Origin: a bacterium
GTDB taxonomy: Bacteria; Patescibacteriota; Patescibacteriia; UBA9934; GWF2-40-263
DNA: 47,281 nt
NCBI GenBank assembly: GCA_020057555.1
Contig: JAGVFR010000011.1
Span: 1 to 47,281 of the forward strand
Reading direction: 5' to 3'
Below, in pieces: positions 8,683 to 18,215 of the stretch. Under the pieces are notes generated by a model. The model was not told the origin of the DNA and ran no database searches. It saw only the letters and a program-made list of their open reading frames with translations. Each line of letters opens with the position of its first letter. The stretch's first letter is position 1. The translations under genes and the position numbers were made by a program.

Positions 8683-9960
8683 TTACAAAAGTAATTTCTG
8701 TTTTGGTTGTTTGGGACCAGATTTACCAAAAACTTTTACGGTACCAAAAATTCCATCGTAACCTGGCGTCACTTCAACTTTTCCAGCTCGCACTAATTCA
8801 ATCGCTACTGGAATATTAGAGTTCGAACAAAACTTACGAATTGAATCGATCGGAACATCAAGCAAAATTGAAAATTCATCAGCAAGTTCAGTTGTAAGAC
8901 GCATGTATTCTTCTTCAACTTTTTTTGAACTAACAGATTTCACACCAAAAACTTCCGCAAGAATTTCAGCAAGCGGAACAATGGACTTGAAAGGAATCTT
9001 ACGACTTGAAACTGAATCCGCGTCTCGATCTTTCAATTCCTCCACGCGATTATGAACTCCAAGAGTTAGAGGTCGTTTACATGTCGGACATCTGTTTCCA
9101 AGTTTTTTGGATTGAACAGGATTGCAGGAAAATTTACACGCCGCGCATCCATCAAAGTGATACTTCCCTTCTTGCGGATAAAATTCAATAGTATATTTGA
9201 AACGTGTTGCATCTTTATTTTTCAAAACAGAAACAAAATCGTCAAACGTCGGAGGCTTATCAAATTCAAACACATTTGCTTCACGTCCCAAATTTCGAGG
9301 AGAATGTGCGTCAGAGTTTGAAATAAAAACAATTTTATCAAGCGCTGAAATCTGCCAGTTCATTTCTGGATCAGATGAAAGACCTGTTTCAATCGCGTAA
9401 ACATACTTTGACATTTCACCGAAACACTCTTCAATCGAACCAAAACCAGATTTGCTTCCAAACACCGCATACCACGGAGTCCACGCGTGAGCTGGAACGA
9501 CAATTAGCTTTTCATCAATCTCTTTTAGCAACTTATACAATTCTTCTGAATCAATCCCGAGAATCGGCCGACCATCAGATTTAATGTTGAATCCTTGTTT
9601 ATTCAATCTCGAATTAACTTTTTCACAAGTTTCAATTGATGGAGAAAAAATTAGATTATGCACGCGCCGAGTCTTATCGCCTTTTTTATAAATCTGTGAA
9701 ACCTCTTGCACGAGCATGAATTCAGTTTCCCTTACCACTCGCCCTTTACCACTCGCCCCTTTCAACCTATAAACTCCCTGTCTTTCCTCCACTAAATTCT
9801 CCTTTATGTGCTTGAACCATTCCGGATGCGTCCAGTCACCAGTTGTCACAATGTTGATTCCTTTACGTTCGCACCACTTTGCAATAGTTGGCAATTCCAA
9901 TTGCTTCGAGCAAGCTCGAGAGTATTTGGAATGAATGTGCCAATCAACAATGTAGCGCAT
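8683..9960 (-). CDS. PHP-domain nuclease, EndoQ-like
   Basis: N-term DWHIHSKYSRACSKQL PHP motif; zinc-binding CAACKFSC...CPTC; SNSDAHSPRNLGREANVFEF; GYDGIFGTVKVF. EndoQ-like architecture recognised from memory. Confidence 0.8.
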   Translation of the reverse strand: MRYIVDWHIHSKYSRACSKQLELPTIAKWCERKGINIVTTGDWTHPEWFKHIKENLVEERQGVYRLKGASGKGRVVRETEFMLVQEVSQIYKKGDKTRRVHNLIFSPSIETCEKVNSRLNKQGFNIKSDGRPILGIDSEELYKLLKEIDEKLIVVPAHAWTPWYAVFGSKSGFGSIEECFGEMSKYVYAIETGLSSDPEMNWQISALDKIVFISNSDAHSPRNLGREANVFEFDKPPTFDDFVSVLKNKDATRFKYTIEFYPQEGKYHFDGCAACKFSCNPVQSKKLGNRCPTCKRPLTLGVHNRVEELKDRDADSVSSRKIPFKSIVPLAEILAEVFGVKSVSSKKVEEEYMRLTTELADEFSILLDVPIDSIRKFCSNSNIPVAIELVRAGKVEVTPGYDGIFGTVKVFGKSGPKQPKQKLLL

Positions 9961-9967
9961 ACATCTA

Positions 9968-10516
9968 TCATTTTTCCAAAAAATCTATAATGCTTTCCTT
10001 ATCAACCTTCTCAAAACAAGTTGTGTCAACGACAAGTATTTTTCCCTTGAGTGAAAGCGGATCGAATGTTTTACAAAAAAATCGCTTGTCGAATTCTTCA
10101 ATAACATGCTCAAGCGCGTCGCAATGACCTGGATGGCGTTCATTGTTCGCGCGATGAATAAACCGCTCTCGAGCTATCGCTGGATCAGCTGTCATCCAAA
10201 TTTGAAAAATATCCGCGTTGTGACGCTTGGCGATTTCTAAAATCCAATCCGCGTCATTTGGGTGTAAAAAAGTTGCTTCTGCAATTACATCTTCATTATG
10301 TTCAAGATGTAATTCAACAAGCTGTTGAAAAATCGGCCAGGCAACATGACCTATTTGTTTTGACCATTCTCGGTCACGATATCCTCCAATATCAAATAAC
10401 CGTTCCTTAATATCATCCATTGCAATTCGCTTGATGTTGGTTTGATTTTCTAAAAATTTTGCAATCGTTGATTTTCCTGTTGCAAGCGATCCGCCAATAA
10501 CAATCAATTTCGACAT
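9968..10516 (-). CDS. P-loop kinase (zeta-toxin / AAA_33-like ATPase)
   Basis: IGGSLATGKSTIAK Walker A; DVIAEATFLHPNDADWI; 4-aa-scale overlap with upstream gene. Confidence 0.75.
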   Translation of the reverse strand: MSKLIVIGGSLATGKSTIAKFLENQTNIKRIAMDDIKERLFDIGGYRDREWSKQIGHVAWPIFQQLVELHLEHNEDVIAEATFLHPNDADWILEIAKRHNADIFQIWMTADPAIARERFIHRANNERHPGHCDALEHVIEEFDKRFFCKTFDPLSLKGKILVVDTTCFEKVDKESIIDFLEK

Positions 10517-11250
10517 ATCTTTTCTGCTATCTCAAGCTCTTCTGGAGTATTGATCCCGACTGCCTCTTCAGAAGGGATTGAAAGTGAGTATATTTTGTGA
10601 CCTTGAGCAACCGCGAGCTCAACAAGATCAGTCAAATAAAATTCCTGATTTGCATTTACATTCTTGATCTCACCAATTTGTTGCCAAAGCCACTTTGTGT
10701 CAAAACAATACAAAGCAGGATTCACCTCGCGAATTTTACGTTCTTGTTCTGTTGCATCTTTGAATTCCCGAATTCCAACAATATCATTATTTGAATCTCG
10801 TAAAATTCTTCCCCAATACAAAAACGCATGATGCCAATCTTCAAATGAAGGGACTGTGGTTGTCATCATTGTTATCACAACACTCTTTTGTTCATGTAAA
10901 GCAACGAGACACTGAAGCGTTTGTGTTGAAACAAAAGGATGATCGCCATACAAAACAATAACCGCGTCTGTTTGTTTGTCGATAAATGGTTGAGTCACTT
11001 GAACCGCGTGTGAAGTTCCAAGTTGTTCTTCTTGAACAACGTATGTACATGTGCCATTAAAGCTTTCACAAAGAGAAATTCGTTCTGGACCGATCACGAC
11101 AATCGGATTTTTATCAAGCCCAGTTCGCATGACTGCTTCATGAACATATTGAAGAATCGGTTTTCCGCAAACTGGTGTTAGAGCCTTTGGTATTTCAGAA
11201 TGCATTCGTGCCCCTTTCCCTGCCGCAAGAATTATGAAGCGAAAATTCAT
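10504..11250 (-). CDS. Nucleotidyltransferase, GlmU N-terminal-like
   Basis: ILAAGKGARMHSEIPKALTPVCGKPILQYV; VLYGDHPFVS. Confidence 0.88.
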   Translation of the reverse strand: MNFRFIILAAGKGARMHSEIPKALTPVCGKPILQYVHEAVMRTGLDKNPIVVIGPERISLCESFNGTCTYVVQEEQLGTSHAVQVTQPFIDKQTDAVIVLYGDHPFVSTQTLQCLVALHEQKSVVITMMTTTVPSFEDWHHAFLYWGRILRDSNNDIVGIREFKDATEQERKIREVNPALYCFDTKWLWQQIGEIKNVNANQEFYLTDLVELAVAQGHKIYSLSIPSEEAVGINTPEELEIAEKICRN

Positions 11251-11357
11251 ATCACGTATAAAAATGTAATAAAAATTCCAACAACAATTCCAAGAACAAA
11301 AATCGTCATGTTTTTTAAGAGCTTACAAATGACACATTGAGTTTTGACTTCTTCCAT
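11247..11357 (-). CDS. Small single-TM protein (MEEVKTQCVICKLLKNMTIFVLGIVVGIFITFLYVI)
   Basis: Shorter start of ORF 11247-11441, avoiding the 5S gene; ATGA overlap with next gene. Confidence 0.45.
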   Translation of the reverse strand: MEEVKTQCVICKLLKNMTIFVLGIVVGIFITFLYVI

Positions 11358-11401
11358 ACGCAGGTACAGTATCAAAAAATTGCCAAACAAAAAAGTTCTC
11401 T

Positions 11402-11513
11402 GTCCTGGCGCCCACCTACTCTCGCGCAATCGCACTACCATTGGCCCTTAGAGGCTTAACTTCTGTGTTCGGTATGGGAACAGGTGTGACCCTCTAGGAA
11501 GTGGCACCAAGAC
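11402..11513 (-). rRNA. rrf: 5S rRNA
   Basis: Reverse complement ...cctgttcccataccgaacacagaagttaagcctc...agtaggtgggcgcc. Confidence 0.92.
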
Positions 11514-11915
11514 AGAGAACTCTTTAGAATTTTCTGTTAGATATGTGTAAAGAAAACCGATGAGCCCATTCGGATCTATTTAATCCGAATGGATTTGGAA
11601 CAAATTTTGGATGAGATGTTGGTGAAGATCGAGCACACGACCGAGACGACCTTAAACGGTCGTTGAGGAAGTGCGCGCAGATCTGAGCCAACAGATCGCC
11701 AAAATTTTTTCAAATCCTTAAATGGTTGCAGAGCTTGACCTATTAGTACCACTCCGCTCAACGCTTTACAGCGCTTTCACGTATGGCCTATCAACCTTCT
11801 AGTCTCGAAGGGGTCTTAATGAAGACTAATCTTAGGAGCGACTTCACGCTTATATGCTTTCAGCGTTTATCCGCACCGAACGTAGCTACCCAGCAATGCT
11901 CTTGGCAGAACAACT

Positions 11916-11960
<45 letters not shown>

Positions 11961-12003
11961 GGATTCCTTCAATCTTCGTTGCCCATGGCAGATAGGAGAC
12001 CGA

Positions 12004-12385
12004 CGTTTTGTTACTTTGCAAACCGCATCTTTATTCTGATTTGCACTGCGGCGCCCTTTGATTTCTCTTAGGGTCTACATGTCGCCATGTAGTTCGGACT
12101 ATATCTTCTCCTCCAACGGAGGAGTTCGGCGTATAGTCTCTGAGGGTTTTCCGTACAACTAATGTACAGAATCTTCCCTGCTGGTTGTCTGCACTCAACA
12201 CTTTATTACGTTACTTTCACAACTATTTTACAACGTAGTGTGAGATTCATCTATCCCCTATTTCTCCAATCGGGAATACCAGAGTTTCCAGCAAATAGCC
12301 AAATTTAATGACAGCACGGTCGTTCAGTCTTTCGACTGAATTTATTTATAGACGAAAATTCCCATTCAAAACAGTCGTTATTTTT
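12004..12385 (-). mobile_element. Group I intron without ORF in 23S (after U2604, E. coli numbering by hand alignment)
   Basis: Exons join gacagt|tcggtctcctatctgcc; P7 strands cagagactatacg and aagatatagtcc; terminal G. Confidence 0.85.
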
Positions 12386-12429
<44 letters not shown>

Positions 12430-12489
12430 TGGCGAACAGCCAAACCCTTGGAAGCTTCTTCACCTCCAGGATGCGATGAGCCGACATCG

Positions 12490-13324
12490 TATATTCTTCA
12501 ATTATTACTAATTGTATGGACTATATCTTCTTCCTGCAGATCAAGTGCAGGAGGTGGCGTATTATAGAGGTGAAACCTTAATTCATCCAAACCTCTATCT
12601 CTCCCTTTCGGGATTAGTCTCTACGGGGTCATGACACCAGCTTATATCTCATGTCATCAATGACATGTTCTGTAATTAAATCTCTCAATTTTGGAATACT
12701 CTCTTTTAACAATCTGATTCGAAAGTAATTTTTATCCTTGTTCAATCGAGCAAATATCCCGAGTGAAGCAAGTATCTCCAGAAGATACTGTTGATCACTG
12801 AATGTAAATTGTTGCGTATTTAGATATACATCGGAATCGCGACATTTACTTCCGTCATCCATATACCAAATAGCAAGTGAAACGGAATCAATGTGTATCT
12901 TTGGCACTACTTTTTTACCTTTTTGATAAAAAAGATTTGCTAGTTGCGTCAACTCAGGATGCTGTCGAGTATAAAATCGATAAGCAATACGTCCTTCGTT
13001 TCCCTTTCGGGCTTTCGGAGGACTCCCTGAAATCGATGCAAGAACATTATATTTCCAGTCAACATATTTCTTTTGAATAATCGAATGATTAATTTCAAGA
13101 AATGCATTTTTTCTTCCTGGAATTGTTCTTATATATCCATCTCCAAATAAAGATCCAATAATTACTGATCGCTGATACTGTGTCAGACTTCCCACGGTAT
13201 TGTCCATGTTATGCATACAGGCCCATTATACATGGAGTTCACCGTTATAAGCCACATTTTTTTGTGGCATTACTGCCATAGCACCCCGATGATTTTGCGT
13301 GATGAACGCAAAGCAATTTTGTTG
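12490..13324 (-). mobile_element. Group I intron with LAGLIDADG ORF in 23S at L2500
   Basis: Exons join ggcacct|cgatgtcgg; P1 GGCACCU/GGGUGCU; P10 CGAUG/CAUCG; P7 gtagagactaatccc / aagatatagtcc. Confidence 0.88.
12629..13216 (-). CDS. LAGLIDADG homing endonuclease (two motifs: IIGSLFGDGY and SLAIWYMDDGS)
   Basis: Inside the L2500 intron; LAGLIDADG_2-like motif pair. Confidence 0.88.
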   Translation of the reverse strand: MHNMDNTVGSLTQYQRSVIIGSLFGDGYIRTIPGRKNAFLEINHSIIQKKYVDWKYNVLASISGSPPKARKGNEGRIAYRFYTRQHPELTQLANLFYQKGKKVVPKIHIDSVSLAIWYMDDGSKCRDSDVYLNTQQFTFSDQQYLLEILASLGIFARLNKDKNYFRIRLLKESIPKLRDLITEHVIDDMRYKLVS

Positions 13325-13880
13325 AGGTGCCGAACCTCCCCGTCGCTGTGGACGCTTGGGGGAGACTAGCCTGTTATCCCCAGAGTAGCTTTTATCCGTT
13401 GAGCTCCCGCCGTCCTATTTCGTACGGTCGGATCACTAACTTCCGCTTTCGCGACTGCGCGACTTGTCAGTCTTGCAGTAGAGCCGGCTTCTGCGTTTGC
13501 ACGTCCAGCGCGATTTCCATCCGCGCTAAGCCGACCTTAGTAAACGCCTCCGTTACATTTTGGGAGGCACCCGCCCCAGGTAAACTACCCACCAGATCAT
13601 GTCCCTCCTTCCAGTTTCATGGAAGGTGGTTAGAATTCACGTAGCATAAGGGTGGTGTCTCATTGGCGCCCGAAGGCTCCCACCTACTCTGAACATACGG
13701 AACATGAACCCAAGACCAAGTTGTAGTAAAGCTTCATGGGGTCTTTTCGTCTTGCCACGGGAAGTGAGCATCTTCACTCACACTGCAATTTCGCCGAGCC
13801 AATCGTTGAGAGAGTCTTCAACTCGTTATGCCATTCGTGCAGGACGGAACTTACCCGTCAAGGAATTTCGCTACCTTAGG

Positions 13881-14632
13881 CATATATGCCTCGATATGTC
13901 GCCATATCGTATGGACTATATCATCCCCTTTTTTGGGGTCCGACGTGTAGTCTCTGAGGATTCCGTCAAATCCATGTGTTGAATTAGTTGGCCTTTCGAC
14001 CACTTTTGTCCTTTACCTTGCTGATTCATTCGATGAGCAATTTCGATAATGTCTAAAATTCCATTTCGAGTTTTATGCGCACCGCAATTCATCAGCTCAA
14101 GAATTCGAGCTAATCCATTCAGTGCTTCCCGCTTAGTCGCAAGCGGATACGAGCGAAAGAATGGAATAATTTTTTCCTGAAGTGTTTTTCGACTGGCAAT
14201 CTCATATACAAGAACGTTGCTTCCTGATTTTTTATGGATTGAACCGGTTTGAAATACTTCCAGTAATATCTCCAGAATTTCTGGATGCTTTTCATGTTGA
14301 TACACTTGAAACTTTGGATTCACGATCAAACGAAACTTTGTGCTTGGATGAGGAACAACTGATACATTAAAACTCCCCTCGCCATCTACAAAGCCCGCAA
14401 GAAAATAATATAATTCCTTTCGTTTCAAGCGCTTGAGATCAAAATAGTAAGCTTGTCTATTGCTACTCATATTGATCAATTTAAGGACTTGACGGTCTTT
14501 CCTGCTGATTGGCTGCATCGACTACAGATTATTACCTTCTCGGTACTGTAGTATTCCCAGCTGTTCCAGCATTTAGTTGGATTTTTTAATCGCCCTACTC
14601 TTTCTCCATTTTAAATGGAGCGTAGCGAGTCC
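13881..14632 (-). mobile_element. Group I intron with LAGLIDADG ORF in 23S at L1923
   Basis: Exons join ataatcgt|cctaaggtagcg; P1 UAAUCGU/GCGAUUA; P10 CCUA/UAGG; terminal G. Confidence 0.88.
13916..14518 (-). CDS. LAGLIDADG homing endonuclease (one motif, LAGFVDGEGSF)
   Basis: LAGLIDADG_1-like; start may be the internal Met at 14470. C-terminus reads through the intron P7 core to a TAG at 13916. Confidence 0.88.
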   Translation of the reverse strand: MQPISRKDRQVLKLINMSSNRQAYYFDLKRLKRKELYYFLAGFVDGEGSFNVSVVPHPSTKFRLIVNPKFQVYQHEKHPEILEILLEVFQTGSIHKKSGSNVLVYEIASRKTLQEKIIPFFRSYPLATKREALNGLARILELMNCGAHKTRNGILDIIEIAHRMNQQGKGQKWSKGQLIQHMDLTESSETTRRTPKKGMI

Positions 14633-16125
14633 ACGATTATAGTTATCGCCGGCGTTCATCCGCGCTTCAGTTAGAGGCTTCACCTTGCGGTTAACCCCCT
14701 CCCTTAACGTTCGGACACTGGCCAGGCATCAGCCCCTATACATCACCTTTCGGTTTAGCAGGGACCTGTGTTTTTGGTAAACAGTCGGTTGAAGTCTTTC
14801 GCTGCGGGTCACTTCCTCCCGGAAGCAACCAGGCCTTATCCCGAAGTTACGGCCGCTTATTTGCCGAGTTCCTAAACGATTGTTCTCTCGTACGCCTTAG
14901 CACATTTCGTGCCCACTCACCTGTGTCGGTTTACGGTACGGGTCTTTTTCAGATAATCCTAGCGGCTTTTCTCGGCTCTCTGTCCTTTCCCCTTGTCTGC
15001 TCGTAAGAGCAAACTTGCGGTGATATTCATGCTCGGGTTTAACCCCAGCCTGGTGGATTTACCTGCCAGGCGCAAAAACATCCACAACGTCATAGCCATA
15101 GAACGCGGGAAACTTTAGAAAGCGTCCCCGCATCGGTCTGAAAAAAAGTGCAGGAATATTAACCTGCTGTGCATCGACTACGCCTTTCGGCCTCGCCTTA
15201 GCTCCCGACTCACCCTGGGACGATTCGCGTTGCCCAGGAAACCTTAAGTTTGCGGCGGACGGGATTTTCACCCGTCTTTTTGCTACTCATGCCAACATTC
15301 TCCCTTCGCATCGCTCCACCAATGGTCACCCATCAGCTTCAGTGCAATGCAAATGCTCCCCTACCGCTTCTGGTCCGAAGACCAAAAACCCTCAACTTCG
15401 GCACGCCATTTAGCCCCGGTACATTTTCGGCGCAGAAAAGCTTGACCAGTGAGCTGTTACGCTATCTTTAAAAGGTGGCTGCTTCTAAGCCAACTTCCTG
15501 GTTGTTTAAGCCTTTCTACTACCTTTCACACTTAATGGCGATTTAGGGGCCTTAGTTTGAGATCTGGGCTGTTACCCTTTTGACGGATGGAGCTTAGCCC
15601 CCATCGTCTGACTGCCGGGAACATACATAGGTATTCGGAGTTTGGTTAGGCTCGCTAGCCGAAGCCGCAAAGCCCATTCAGTGCTCTACCCCCTATGTAC
15701 TATTAACCGACGCTAGCCCTAAAGCTATCTCGGGGAGAACCAGCTATTACCGAGTTCGATTGGAATTTCACCGCTATCCACAAGTCATCCCCGAGTTTTG
15801 CACGGCTCGTGGGTTCGGGCCTCCACGGACTGTTACATCCGCTTCACCCTGCTCATGGATAGGTCACCCGGTTTCGGGTCGTGTGCGCGTCACTTTCTAT
15901 CTTTCTCCTCGACGCGCTGCGGAATCCGCAACGGTGAGCCGAGGAAAAAGAAAGATAACGCGGGTTAACGCTCGCTTTCACTATGGCTCCGTCCCGGAGG
16001 ACTTAACCAGCGACGCACAACACACTCGTTGGCTCATTCTTCAATAGGAACGCCATCACCCAACCTTGCGGTCAGGCTCTGACTCCTTGTAAGCATACGG
16101 TTTCAGAAACTATTTCATTCCCCTT

Positions 16126-16159
<34 letters not shown>

Positions 16160-17198
16160 GTTCACTATCGATCAGAACGTGTATTTAGTCTTGCCAGATA
16201 GTCCCGGCAGGTTCCTACAAGGTTTCACGAGCCTCGTAGTACTCAAGAATGATTACAATTATATGATGAGTCTATTTCGCGTACAGGACTTTCACCTTCT
16301 TTGGTGCGACGTTCCAGCCGCTTTCGCTATAAATCACCAATATAATCCGTTTTTGGAAGAAAACGACATAACCATCTTACAACACCGACGATCGCAACGA
16401 CTTCCATCTTTCATCACCATTCACACTTTGACTTGCGTCATTATGATCACAATGATTTCACGATCATGGTTTGGACTGTTCCCTTTTCGCTCGCCGCTAC
16501 TTAGGGAATGGATTCGCTTTTCGTTCTCACGCGACGTGTGTGCGTGAAAACGTAAAGCGAATAATATTTTTTATTTTCCTCTAGGTACTGAGATGTTTCA
16601 CTTCCCTAGGTGCCCTTCCGTTGCCTATGAATTCAGCAACGAACAATGCGGCATTCCCCGCATTAGGTTTCCCCGTTCGGAAATCTTCGGATCAAAGGTT
16701 GCTTGCCACCTCCCCGAAGCTTATCGCAGGCTGCTACGTCCTTCATCGGCACGTTCTGTCTAGCCATCCTCCGTATGCTCTTAGATGCTCTGCAACCATT
16801 CAAGAATTCGATTCTTAAATGATCGCCCATGGTTCTCTTTACATATCTTTGTTCAGTTGTAACGAACTTCCTGTCCGATCTTTTTTACAGCGCAATTCTT
16901 CGGAACAGAGTTTCGTCGTTTGACGCGTCTCTATTCCTAAGGATCATTTTAGTTTCATCGCGACTTTTTCAGAGATCATAGAACAAAAAACCGCCTGCTA
17001 CGGGCGATCTCGCACTACTCAAACCAAGGCGTTGGATCGCGTTTTATGCAGATGGTGAATTTTTATTCATCATAGTCACATTTCTCCATGAGCTTTTACC
17101 TCCCTCCATCCCTCTGAAATACTGCAAAATGGGTAATTTTTGCAAATCTTCAATTCTTGGGACAAAGAGGCAAAAACGTATCCTTAAAAGTCATCGCA

Positions 17199-17227
17199 AT
17201 AATAAAGGAGTGAGCAAAGACTGTCAA
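17199..17227 (-). promoter_or_regulatory. Sigma70-type promoter for 23S: TTGACA-N17-TATTAT
   Basis: + strand tgtcaa at 17222-17227 and ataata at 17199-17204. Confidence 0.75.
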
Positions 17228-17829
17228 GGGTACAAACTGTGGGCAAAATCATCCATTAAATTTTGGCCTGGAGTGAACTCAAAAGGCTGTTTTGCAATGT
17301 CTTCTACTGTCTCAACAAGAACTGGATATTGTTCTCCCATAAAATGTCCTCCATCGTTTGTCTCAACAAGTCTGGCCTTGAACATTTGGGCAAGTTTTTG
17401 TCCATGTTCAAATGGAACCATTGTGTCATCCTTTGCGTGTACAACAACAAACTCACGCGACTTCCACATCAAAACGTCTGCATCAAGATCAGCCAAAAAC
17501 AAACGGCTAAGCTCTGGACGAGAAACTTTTAGCGGCGCGGCAACCATGATCACAGCCCGCGGAGTTTCTGTCATTTCAACCGCTTCGAGATATTGCAAAA
17601 CAATAAACGCGCCAAGAGAGTGGCCAAGTAAGATATCGTCACTTTTAAGATACCCAACTTGTCGTTTCATTTCCTCAACAATATTTGGCAAATTCAATTC
17701 CTCACTTGCGGCAAGTGGAAGAGTCGGCGTAACAACCTCAAAACCACGCTCGCGAAGTTCGCTAGCAAGCCATGGATGAAAGTTCATTTGAGGCGAGGCG
17801 TTAAATCCGTGAACCAATATGATCCGCAT
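17224..17829 (-). CDS. RBBP9/YdeN-like serine hydrolase
   Basis: ILVHGFNASPQMNFHPWL, LLGHSLGAFIVLQYL, VHAKDDTMVPFEHG, DGGHF. Confidence 0.85.
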   Translation of the reverse strand: MRIILVHGFNASPQMNFHPWLASELRERGFEVVTPTLPLAASEELNLPNIVEEMKRQVGYLKSDDILLGHSLGAFIVLQYLEAVEMTETPRAVIMVAAPLKVSRPELSRLFLADLDADVLMWKSREFVVVHAKDDTMVPFEHGQKLAQMFKARLVETNDGGHFMGEQYPVLVETVEDIAKQPFEFTPGQNLMDDFAHSLYP

Positions 17830-17884
17830 AGATGGAAGGAGTATATAGTCATCACATTATTAAATAGGATTTATCCGTCCTTGC

Positions 17885-17985
17885 CTGTGGCGGTCTGCTT
17901 GTCCTTCGCAAGATAAAATCCTCGATGTATCTATTGATACATCTGCGGTTTTATCTTTCTGCAGGACTTCGCATCCCATCCACAG
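17885..17985. repeat. ~100-nt multi-segment imperfect hairpin in intergenic region
   Basis: CTGTGG/CCACAG, GTCC/GGAC, GATAAAA/TTTTATC, GATGTATC/GATACATC nested arms. Confidence 0.6.
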
Positions 17986-18125
17986 CCAAGTCGCCTAAAG
18001 TCCAATTTCATAATGGGATGACTATAGCAAATGATTGACATTCCTTCAAGATCAAGATAAGCCGAGCTTTTTAATTGAAGTATTATTGAAAATGTTTTAT
18101 TGTGAACTCGCACTGAAAAACTGTT

Positions 18126-18210
18126 GGGCGAGTGGTGAAATTGGTATACACGCTAGCCTTAGGAGCTAGTGCCGCAAGGCATGAGAGTTCGAGTCTCTCC
18201 TCGCCCACCA
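18126..18210 (+). tRNA. tRNA-Leu (TAG)
   Basis: gggcgagtggtgaaattggtatacacgctagcCTTAGGAgctagtgcc...ctcgcccacca. Confidence 0.93.
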
Positions 18211-18215
18211 AAACT

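Noticed and set aside
15890-15965. Possible fourth intron near 15890-15965 and another at 16500-16565
   Set aside because: Both read as extended hairpins (ctttcttttcctcggc / gtcgaggagaaagatag; attcgcttt.cgttttcacgc / gcgtgagaacg.aaagcgaat) in variable 23S helices; no group I core.
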